Shown: piece after piece, positions 8,426 to 14,746 of the stretch | Numbering within the stretch: position 1 is the stretch's first letter | Layout: every line of letters starts with the position of its first letter | Assembly: GCF_003751225.1 (NCBI RefSeq) | Contig: NZ_RJKE01000001.1 | Span: 6,014,001-6,078,000 of the forward strand | From: Actinocorallia herbida | GTDB lineage: Bacteria > Actinomycetota > Actinomycetes > Streptosporangiales > Streptosporangiaceae | DNA length: 64,000 nucleotides | Reading direction: 5' to 3' | The notes under the pieces: generated by a model | Seen by the model: the letters and a program-made list of their open reading frames with translations, nothing else | Database searches by the model: none | Told to the model about the DNA's origin: nothing | Position numbers and translations under genes: made by a program

Positions 8426-8498
8426 TAGCCAGGTGATGTGACCGACAAGGCCGCTGCCGTCGATCGGACCACCGGGTGGGCATGTCCTGTCTGAGTTC

Positions 8499-10025
8499 TC
8501 ATCCCTTGGTGGGGCGTCGGAGTCTCTCGGGGCGAAGAATGAAGGTGCGGCCGTCCGTCTCCCGCGTGGTGGTGATCGCCTGTGGCTTTCGCCCCTTCTC
8601 CACCCAGTTCACCATGGCGTCCAACATGCGCTCCGGCACATCGGAGGGGCCGACGCCGCCGAAGCAGTGCATCAAACCGGGGACAAGGTAGGCGCGATAC
8701 CAGCGGTCCAGGCCGGGCGTGGCCGACTCGTAGGCCGCAGCTCCACGCTGGATCGCCTCGCTCCACTCGTAGGGGATCGCCGGGTCGTCGACGCCGAAGT
8801 AGGTGAGGAGCTTGCCTCCGGAGTCGCGAAACGCCGTGAAGTCGTAGACGCCGTCAGAGCTGCCGTCCGCCGTGCCGGACTGAATGGCACGGTGCACCGC
8901 AGGATCGTCCAGGTCGAGGTCTGCGACACCGGTGCCGAGGGTGGCACGGAACGACGACTCTGCCACCAGGAAGCCGTACGGAGAGGTGAACGACGCCACG
9001 TTCCACGGCGGCGGTACGGCTCCGACGAACCACGCCGACCAGGTCGCCGGGCGGGTCACGCTGTAGCCAGGCACGCGCACGGGCTCGTCGAGGCCGTGGT
9101 AGGTCCAGTCGGTGGTCACGAGCCGGAAGGTCGCGATCTGGGCAGCGGTGAATCCTGCCTCGGAGAGCAGTTCGTCGCGAACCGCGATACCTCGGCCATC
9201 AGCGATGATCCCGTCGATCTCCCCGTCGTCGCCATCGTGCGCCGCAAGGATGGCGCTCTGCGCGGCCTGGAGCTTCTGAGGCGGAATCCAGCCGTCCGGG
9301 TTCTGGATGATGCGCTTCAGAATCCGTGCCCAGCTAAGAGCGGAGGCCGCGGACAAAGGCACTGTCGATCCAACGATCACTCCGTCGAAGCGGCGCCCAT
9401 CGTGAACCCTCAGGTTGTTGATGCTGCCCATGCCGCCGCCGGAACAGCCCGAGACGTACCGGTGCAGCGTACGAGTCCCATAGAAGGATCGGGTCAGGCC
9501 CTGGGTCACCGCGGCGACGGTCTCAAGCGCCCGGTTGTCCCAGTTGAGCTTCTGGACGGGGTCGGCCTGCCAGCTGAAGTCGAGGGAGTGCAGCGGAGAC
9601 GTGCCCTTGTCCATCGAGGTGACGGCAAAGCCCCGTCCCAAGAGTTCGTTGAAGTCGTAGTCCAGAGGTGCTGCGGCGTTCCCTTCGTCCTGACCGGTCC
9701 ACGGGACTATCCCGCCGCCCGAGCCGCCCTGCGCGAAGAAGAAGTGCCGTTTGGCGAAGCGGTCGGGCAGCGCCAAACGGAACTTGATATCCCAGGGTCC
9801 TGGCGAGGCCACGGTGGCGTGCCCGTCGACGAGGCAGTGGTCGGGGCCAGCCGTTCGGACGGCGGCGGTGATGGCCGTCCCGGCAGGGGCGAGCCTCTGG
9901 ACCGCCGCCACCGTGCAGGCGCGGATCGCCGCCTCGGCCGGTCCCGCCGTAGTGAGGGCGGCCGAGGCCAAGACGGCCGATGCCAGAAGGGAGGAGGTCC
10001 TTTTGAGGGGTCGTAGTGGGCGCAT
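8499..10025 (-). CDS. Secreted tannase/feruloyl esterase family alpha/beta hydrolase
   Basis: Protein of 508 aa starting at ATG 10025 (GAGGAG 5 nt upstream). Residues 1-32 form a signal peptide with a basic start (RPLRPLKR), a hydrophobic core (LLASAVLASAAL) and an AEA-A cleavage site, so the enzyme is exported. Tannase-family signatures are VSGCSGGG (Cys194-Ser195, the nucleophile with its disulfide Cys), the acid in YFGVDDP, and LMHCFGG with the catalytic His and partner Cys. Together these form the CS-D-HC arrangement known for feruloyl esterases and tannases. It probably releases an aromatic or other acid from an ester outside the cell, providing substrate for the intracellular CoA pathway (inference). 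Confidence 0.9.
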   Translation of the reverse strand: MRPLRPLKRTSSLLASAVLASAALTTAGPAEAAIRACTVAAVQRLAPAGTAITAAVRTAGPDHCLVDGHATVASPGPWDIKFRLALPDRFAKRHFFFAQGGSGGGIVPWTGQDEGNAAAPLDYDFNELLGRGFAVTSMDKGTSPLHSLDFSWQADPVQKLNWDNRALETVAAVTQGLTRSFYGTRTLHRYVSGCSGGGMGSINNLRVHDGRRFDGVIVGSTVPLSAASALSWARILKRIIQNPDGWIPPQKLQAAQSAILAAHDGDDGEIDGIIADGRGIAVRDELLSEAGFTAAQIATFRLVTTDWTYHGLDEPVRVPGYSVTRPATWSAWFVGAVPPPWNVASFTSPYGFLVAESSFRATLGTGVADLDLDDPAVHRAIQSGTADGSSDGVYDFTAFRDSGGKLLTYFGVDDPAIPYEWSEAIQRGAAAYESATPGLDRWYRAYLVPGLMHCFGGVGPSDVPERMLDAMVNWVEKGRKPQAITTTRETDGRTFILRPERLRRPTKG

Positions 10026-10057
10026 CGCTCTCCTCAAGTAAGACGACTTCAGCTTCA

Positions 10058-10076
10058 AAGTCATCTAGGTTAACCA
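10058..10076. promoter_or_regulatory. Copy C of the shared 19-bp site
   Basis: AAGTCATCTAGGTTAACCA lies 32 bases upstream of the esterase ATG, the same spacing as copy B has to doxX. The central CTAGGTTAACCAAG (10065-10078) is itself a near-perfect palindrome. The remaining intergenic DNA to 10228 shows no gene. Confidence 0.5.
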
Positions 10077-10228
10077 AGTATGAGCGAGAGTGACCTACGA
10101 CACAACCCTCGTCCTCGGGTGCCTTCCGGAGTACGACCGCGTCTGCCTCGGATTGCGCGGGACTCCATCACCTCAGCAGCCGCAGCGACGCGCCCGACTG
10201 CCCGGTGGACCGACCCCCTGTGAACGGG

Positions 10229-10894
10229 TCATGGCTGACCAGGCCGCAGGGCCACAAAGAGGCCTTCGGCTTCGGCGCAGAGGGTGTCGCCGTGGTGGAT
10301 GGTGGCGCGGAGGATGCGTTTGCGGCCCTCCTCGCTGACGAACCAGGCGCGGATGGACAGGTCCGGGCCGATGGGGGTGATGGAGCGGAAGTCGGTGTGG
10401 AGGTAGGCGGTGCGGGATGGGGGGCGGTCCGCGGAGTTGGCCAGGCGGCCCAGGATCTCGTCGAAGATCAGGGGGATGGCGCCGCCGTGGACGGCGCCGT
10501 TGCCGCCTAGGAAGTAGGAGCCGAAGTGGACCGTTCCCTCCACCGAATCTCGGTCGGAGCGGATCACGACGAGCTTCGGGGACATTGACTGGCCTCGGCC
10601 ATGGAGGTCCGTGCGGCGACCGAAGACGCGGTCGCGTTCAGGAGAGGCCAGGGGCTTGAGCTTGTCGGACCAGGTGGTGAGATCGGCGGCCAAGGCCTCG
10701 ACGGTTTCTCGGCCGGGGACGGATTCGGCCAGAGCGTCGAGGAAGCCGGACAGGGCGTTGGCGAGCGTCTCCCAGCTGCGGCCGTAGGCGGCGGGGTCCG
10801 CCCCTGGGTGCGCCGGGAGGCCCGCCGCTTTCCAGGGGCGTTCGCCCAGGTCGCCGAAGCCCTTGTGCGGTTCGGGGTTCGGCTGGGAGGTCAT
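10229..10894 (-). CDS. PaaI/4HBT family acyl-CoA thioesterase
   Basis: Hot-dog thioesterase of 221 aa. The ATG at 10894 overlaps the stop of the preceding gene (ATGA), so it is translationally coupled. The N-terminal ~100 residues are not part of the hot-dog fold and look helical (SWETLANALSGFLDALAES). The hot-dog domain follows, with NGAVHGGAIPLIFDEILG, the helix motif (H/N)GG...D/E that carries the catalytic acid in the PaaI group. It would hydrolyse a pathway acyl-CoA and so regenerate CoA. It is the last gene of the operon that starts with the amidohydrolase at 13891. Confidence 0.85.
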   Translation of the reverse strand: MTSQPNPEPHKGFGDLGERPWKAAGLPAHPGADPAAYGRSWETLANALSGFLDALAESVPGRETVEALAADLTTWSDKLKPLASPERDRVFGRRTDLHGRGQSMSPKLVVIRSDRDSVEGTVHFGSYFLGGNGAVHGGAIPLIFDEILGRLANSADRPPSRTAYLHTDFRSITPIGPDLSIRAWFVSEEGRKRILRATIHHGDTLCAEAEGLFVALRPGQP

Positions 10895-11112
10895 GCCGAG
10901 ACGCTTCCGGTGTGGATGCGGGCGGCGTGGAGGCCCTCTTCGGTGGTCGGGGCCTGGACGGACCATTCGCCGCAGGAGCACCAGCAGTCGTAGTGGGTGC
11001 CGTCGGCGGAGGGGATGATGGCCTGCCCGTCGCACCAGCCGCCGGTGTTGCCGATGCTCTGGAGGAACTCCAGGGGCTTCTCGTGGAGGCTGTTGTCGTC
11101 GTGGTCGCTCAT
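10891..11112 (-). CDS. Small conserved-looking Cys/His-rich protein of unknown function
   Basis: Protein of 73 aa inside the aldolase-type operon, overlapping the thioesterase start by 4 bases and starting 5 bases after the DUF35 gene. It has a single Cys (GGWCDG), then a C-x-C pair (DCWCSCGEW) and two C-terminal histidines (LHAARIH), a spacing that could hold one zinc ion. No named domain is recognised. Its tight placement between the DUF35 protein and a thioesterase suggests a pathway-specific accessory role (inference). Confidence 0.65.
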   Translation of the reverse strand: MSDHDDNSLHEKPLEFLQSIGNTGGWCDGQAIIPSADGTHYDCWCSCGEWSVQAPTTEEGLHAARIHTGSVSA

Positions 11113-11117
11113 GGCGG

Positions 11118-11552
11118 TCAGTCCTTCGGGGCCGGGCGGAAGACCGGCAGCAGCCAGCCGCCGGTGATGGGGTGGAAGTCGACGGTGAGGCGCTGGCCGA
11201 TCTCGACCGTGGCGGGGTCGACGCCGATCAGGTTGCTGATCAGTCGGGCGCCGGGGGCATCAGGCAGGTCGACGACGACCGGCACCAGCGTGATGTCGGG
11301 GTATCCGGGAAAGCCGTGGACCACCGCGAAGCTGTAGATCACGGCTTCGCCGGACAGCTCCGTCCAGTCGACGGCCTTCGACTGGCAGGACGGGCAGTAC
11401 GGTGTCGGCGGCAGGCGGAAGGTGCCGCAGTCCGAGCAGCGGGGGGCGACCAGGCGCCGCTCCTTGGCGGCCTCCCAAAACGGCTCGGTGATCGGGTTCG
11501 TGGTGATCTGAACGTAGTCGCTCGGCAGCGCGGTCGCGGTGGCGGTCGTCAT
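11118..11552 (-). CDS. Zn-ribbon OB-fold (DUF35) protein, partner of the thiolase-fold protein
   Basis: Protein of 144 aa. ATG 11552 shares its A with the upstream stop (TGATG). An N-terminal helix (ITEPFWEAAKERRL) precedes a rubredoxin-like zinc ribbon with Cys39, Cys42, Cys53 and Cys56 (CSDCG, CPSC), then an OB-fold. DUF35 proteins pair with Ltp2-type thiolase-fold proteins to form retro-aldolases in steroid side-chain catabolism; the ChsH2 DUF35-Ltp2 complex of Thermomonospora curvata is the established case. The tight coupling to the gene at 12748 supports the same complex here. Confidence 0.88.
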   Translation of the reverse strand: MTTATATALPSDYVQITTNPITEPFWEAAKERRLVAPRCSDCGTFRLPPTPYCPSCQSKAVDWTELSGEAVIYSFAVVHGFPGYPDITLVPVVVDLPDAPGARLISNLIGVDPATVEIGQRLTVDFHPITGGWLLPVFRPAPKD

Positions 11553-12748
11553 CAGGAGTCCCTTCCGAGGATGAGCCCGGAGACCGGGAGGCTGGCGGGG
11601 CCGCCGGTGACGAGGGCATGCTCGGCGCCCGCCACCTGGTTGATCGCGGTGCCGCGCATCTGCTCGACGCCCTCCACGATGTGGGTCATGCCGATGATGT
11701 AAGCCTCGGAGAGCTGGCCGCCGTGGGTGTTCACCGGGAGCGAGCCGCCGTCGTAGCGGATGGCGCCCGACTCGACGAACGCGCCGCCCTCGCCCTTCTC
11801 GCAGAAGCCGTAGTCCTCCAGCTGCATGAGCACCATCGGCGTGAAGTGGTCGTACAGCAGGGCCACATCGATGTCCGAAGGGCCGAGGCCCGCCTGCTTG
11901 TAGAGGCGGTCGGCGATGGCCTTGTTGCCGGCGGAGGCGAACGTCTCGTCCGGCATGCCCATCCAGGCGAAGGCGCGGCCCCAGTCCCGGCTGCCGCCGT
12001 GCGCGACGCCGACCACGGGGACGGGCTTCTGCCGCAGGTCCCGGGCCCGCTCCAGGCTCGTCGTGATGACGGCGACGGCCCCGTCGGTCTCCTGGCAGAA
12101 GTCGTACAGGCACAGCGGTTCGGCGATCATCCGCGCGTTGAAGTAGTCCTCCAGCGTCATCGGCTTCTTCATCCGGGCCTTCGGCCGGGTGAGCGCGTTG
12201 GTCCGGCTGGAGATCGCGATCTCGGCGAACGCCTCGCGGCGGGTGCCGTACAGGTGCATGTGGCGGCGTGCCAGGACGGACATGAGGTGCCCCGGCCCCG
12301 CCAGGCCGCTCGGCTGGAGGAAGGAGTTGACGGGGTCGGGCGCGACCGCGGCGAACACGGTGCCGAGCCGCTGCTTGGCCTGCTGGAGCGCCATCACCGT
12401 GACGACGTGAGTGGCGTCCCCCGCGACGATCGCGGCCCTCGCCAGCCCGATGGAGCCGGCCGACCCGCCGCCACCGGAGGTCAGCGACGCGGTGAACGTG
12501 ACCTCGGGAATCCCGAGGGTCTCCATGAAGTCCGGGGTGTCCATCTTCTCGCCGTATCCGGCGCCCGCGCCGGAGTAGTAGGCGAATCCGTCGATGTCGC
12601 GGACGCTGATGCCCGCGTCCTCACAGGCCGCGAGGATCGCCTCGCACGCCAGCTCGGTGGTGGTGCGCGGCCAGGACTCGCCGCGCTTGTAGTAGTCCGT
12701 CGCGCCGACGCCGACGATGGCGACGTCGCGCAGTCCGCTGGTGCTCAA
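11552..12748 (-). CDS. Thiolase-fold lipid-transfer/aldolase-type protein (Ltp2-like)
   Basis: Protein of 398 aa, second gene of the amidohydrolase operon (6 bases after its stop). The thiolase fold is clear (VAIVGVGATDYYKRG, PVNTHGGQLSEAYIIG). The usual nucleophilic Cys is absent: the corresponding loop reads SLTSGGGGSAG. This is typical of Ltp2-like proteins, which catalyse retro-aldol cleavage of side-chain 3-hydroxyacyl-CoA rather than thiolysis. The YDHFTP motif with the following LEDYGFC is in the region of the catalytic tyrosines of Ltp2. With its DUF35 partner it probably forms an aldolase complex. The substrate is inferred only from family. Confidence 0.88.
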   Translation of the reverse strand: MSTSGLRDVAIVGVGATDYYKRGESWPRTTTELACEAILAACEDAGISVRDIDGFAYYSGAGAGYGEKMDTPDFMETLGIPEVTFTASLTSGGGGSAGSIGLARAAIVAGDATHVVTVMALQQAKQRLGTVFAAVAPDPVNSFLQPSGLAGPGHLMSVLARRHMHLYGTRREAFAEIAISSRTNALTRPKARMKKPMTLEDYFNARMIAEPLCLYDFCQETDGAVAVITTSLERARDLRQKPVPVVGVAHGGSRDWGRAFAWMGMPDETFASAGNKAIADRLYKQAGLGPSDIDVALLYDHFTPMVLMQLEDYGFCEKGEGGAFVESGAIRYDGGSLPVNTHGGQLSEAYIIGMTHIVEGVEQMRGTAINQVAGAEHALVTGGPASLPVSGLILGRDS

Positions 12749-12754
12749 GGTCGC

Positions 12755-13891
12755 TCAGCCCTCGATCGCGTCGGTCGTGGCCGGAACCGGCGGCACCTGG
12801 GGGAAGAGCTCGTAGAACGCGCCCTGGGTGATTCGGTGGACGGTCTCCTGCGAGGCGCCCGCGAAGAGCCCTTCGAGGGTCTTCTGGGTGTGGCCGAACG
12901 TGCCCTCCATGTGGGGGTAGTCCGAGCCGAACATGACGTTCTTGTAGCCCATGGCGTCGTGCGCGGCGACGGCGGTCTCGTCGTGCTGGAAGGAGGCGTA
13001 GACCTGGGTCATCAGGATCTCCTTCGGGTCGCGCGAGAGCTTGGGCCGCACCGCCATGTGGTGCTGGCGGTAGCCCTCCAGGAGCCGGTCGCCGAGGAAC
13101 GGGATCCAGGTGGCCCCGCCCTCCGAGATGAGGATGCGCAGACCGGGGTGGCGGTCGAGGGCTCCGGAGGCGACGAGCTTCATGGCGGCGCGCTGGCCGG
13201 AGAAGGTGGTCTCGGTGTAGTTCATGACCGCGCCGCCGGGGCCCCGGTAGACCTGGCCGGCTCCACCGCTGGTCATGTCGACGGGGTCGGTGCCGATGTG
13301 GAAGGCGGGGATGATCCCGGCCGACTCGCAGATCGCCCAGAACGGCTCCCAGTCGTTGCGGTGCCAGTCCGGCGCCGACGGGTGCGGGGTGGTCGGCAGG
13401 AAGACCGCCTTGAAGCCCTTCTCAGCGAGCCACTCGATCTCCGAGACGGCGTCCTCGACGCGCAGCGTGGAGACCTGGCCGGTGACGACGTAGCGGTCGG
13501 AGACGGGGACGAGTTCCTCCAGGGCGTACTCGTTCGAGGCGCGCATGCAGGCCTTGAGCAGCTCGGGCGTGCGGAAGGTGGACGCCCACATGCCGAGGCT
13601 GGGGAAGATCACCTCTCCCCAGACGCCTTCCTTGTCCAGGTCGCCGAGGCGGGCGCGCGGGTCGCGGACGCCCTGCGGCTTGTGGCTCTCCTCGATGAAC
13701 ATCGTCGCGGCCGACGAGGGCAGCTTGCGGCGGAAGGTCTGGCCGTCGACCGAGACGGTCTCCCACTCTCCGTCGGGGTCCTTCTGCGACTTGGGGGTGA
13801 GGTCGGCCAGCGCCTTGGGCAGCCGGGCCGTCCAGACGTCGTCCGGCTCAAGGAAGTGGGAGTCGCCGGAGTTGGTCCACATCTTCGCCAT
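12755..13891 (-). CDS. Amidohydrolase family (ACMSD-like) metal-dependent hydrolase
   Basis: Protein of 378 aa from ATG 13891, chosen because GGAG lies 6 nt upstream. The in-frame GTG at 13918 has no ribosome site and would add nine residues. Family features: GDSHFLEP at the N-terminus (metal-binding region, D-x-H-x3-E), SEGGATWIPF, and MFGSDYPHMEG with the metal-binding Asp near the C-terminus. The group includes decarboxylases and hydrolases acting on ring or side-chain carboxylates. A second member begins the five-gene operon at 51203, again with a DUF35-thiolase protein next to it, so the pairing looks functional. Confidence 0.85.
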   Translation of the reverse strand: MAKMWTNSGDSHFLEPDDVWTARLPKALADLTPKSQKDPDGEWETVSVDGQTFRRKLPSSAATMFIEESHKPQGVRDPRARLGDLDKEGVWGEVIFPSLGMWASTFRTPELLKACMRASNEYALEELVPVSDRYVVTGQVSTLRVEDAVSEIEWLAEKGFKAVFLPTTPHPSAPDWHRNDWEPFWAICESAGIIPAFHIGTDPVDMTSGGAGQVYRGPGGAVMNYTETTFSGQRAAMKLVASGALDRHPGLRILISEGGATWIPFLGDRLLEGYRQHHMAVRPKLSRDPKEILMTQVYASFQHDETAVAAHDAMGYKNVMFGSDYPHMEGTFGHTQKTLEGLFAGASQETVHRITQGAFYELFPQVPPVPATTDAIEG

Positions 13892-13977
13892 GTCGTGCTC
13901 CAGGGATGTGTCGGTCACCGTCGATGCGATCGGTGCAATCAGAACGTTCCTCCAGATGGCCGGGGCCTGTCAAGACT

Positions 13978-13999
13978 TTCTAATCACCTTCGATTAGAA
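13978..13999. promoter_or_regulatory. TetR operator overlapping a leaderless promoter
   Basis: A perfect 8-bp inverted repeat with 6-nt spacer: TTCTAATC (13978-13985) and GATTAGAA (13992-13999). A -10-like TAGAAT spans 13995-14000, and the TetR ATG starts 6 bases later at 14007 without a ribosome site, which fits a leaderless transcript. A repressor bound here would block its own gene and probably the divergent amidohydrolase operon. Confidence 0.65.
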
Positions 14000-14006
14000 T
14001 TGGCCC

Positions 14007-14687
14007 ATGACGACCCCGCGCCGACGCCACGTGACAGGAGAGAGCACCCGTGCTCTCCTCATGGAGACCGCCGAACGGCTCTTCGCCGCCAAGGGGGTCG
14101 AAGCCGTGACCATCAAGGAGATCCAGCAGGAGGCGGGGCAGTCGAACGCCTCCGTGACCGTGTACCACTTCGGTTCCAAGACCGGCCTGGTGCGCGCCTT
14201 GATCCAGTGGCGCAGCGGCCGGCTCGACAAGCGCCGGGACACGCTGCTGGAGCAGACGCGGGCCGAGGGGCATGTCGATCCGCGCGCGGTGGTCTGGCTC
14301 CTGGTCCGGCCGCTCGTCGAGTCGATCCGCGACGGCGAGATGTTCGTGCCGTTCCTGGCCCGGCTGTCGGAGGATCCGCGGGCCAACACCGAGTACTGGC
14401 CGACCGACGTAGCCGACTGGACCCAGGAGGAGATGCAGGACCTCGTCGGCGGAGCACTCGGCGACATGCCCGAGCGGCTGCGGCGCGGCCGGACCGTCCA
14501 GTTGTACAACAGCGTGCTCAACCTGCTCGGCGAACAGGCCCGCTCGGGCCACCGCATCAGCGAGCTCCAGCTGCACAACTATGTCGACGCCTGGGTCGGG
14601 ATGATCACCGCACCGGTCTCCGCGGAGACCCAGGCTCTCCTTGAGCCCCGGGAGCCCGCACCCGACGACGGGACCGCGACGGCCTGA
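14007..14687 (+). CDS. TetR family transcriptional regulator
   Basis: Protein of 226 aa with an N-terminal TetR helix-turn-helix (residues about 12-60: TRALLMETAERLFAAKG, then AVTIKEIQQEAGQSN and VTVYHFGSKTGLVRAL). The C-terminal ligand domain is typical in length, and no specific ligand class can be read from it. It is divergent from the amidohydrolase/aldolase operon, and a perfect inverted repeat lies between the two starts. Autoregulation and control of that operon by a CoA-ester ligand is the obvious hypothesis (inference). The ATG has no Shine-Dalgarno sequence, consistent with leaderless translation. Confidence 0.9.
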   Translation: MTTPRRRHVTGESTRALLMETAERLFAAKGVEAVTIKEIQQEAGQSNASVTVYHFGSKTGLVRALIQWRSGRLDKRRDTLLEQTRAEGHVDPRAVVWLLVRPLVESIRDGEMFVPFLARLSEDPRANTEYWPTDVADWTQEEMQDLVGGALGDMPERLRRGRTVQLYNSVLNLLGEQARSGHRISELQLHNYVDAWVGMITAPVSAETQALLEPREPAPDDGTATA

Positions 14688-14746
14688 CCGGGGCACGAGG
14701 GGCGGTCGCCGCCCGGACGCGACGACCACCCGGAGTCCTTCGCGGG

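Noticed and set aside
11618-14644. A 1008-codon open frame on the + strand opposite the thiolase and amidohydrolase genes
   Set aside because: Its composition (Arg, Gly, Val, His-rich, repetitive) is that of a mirror frame of high-GC genes, and all recognisable domains are on the minus strand.
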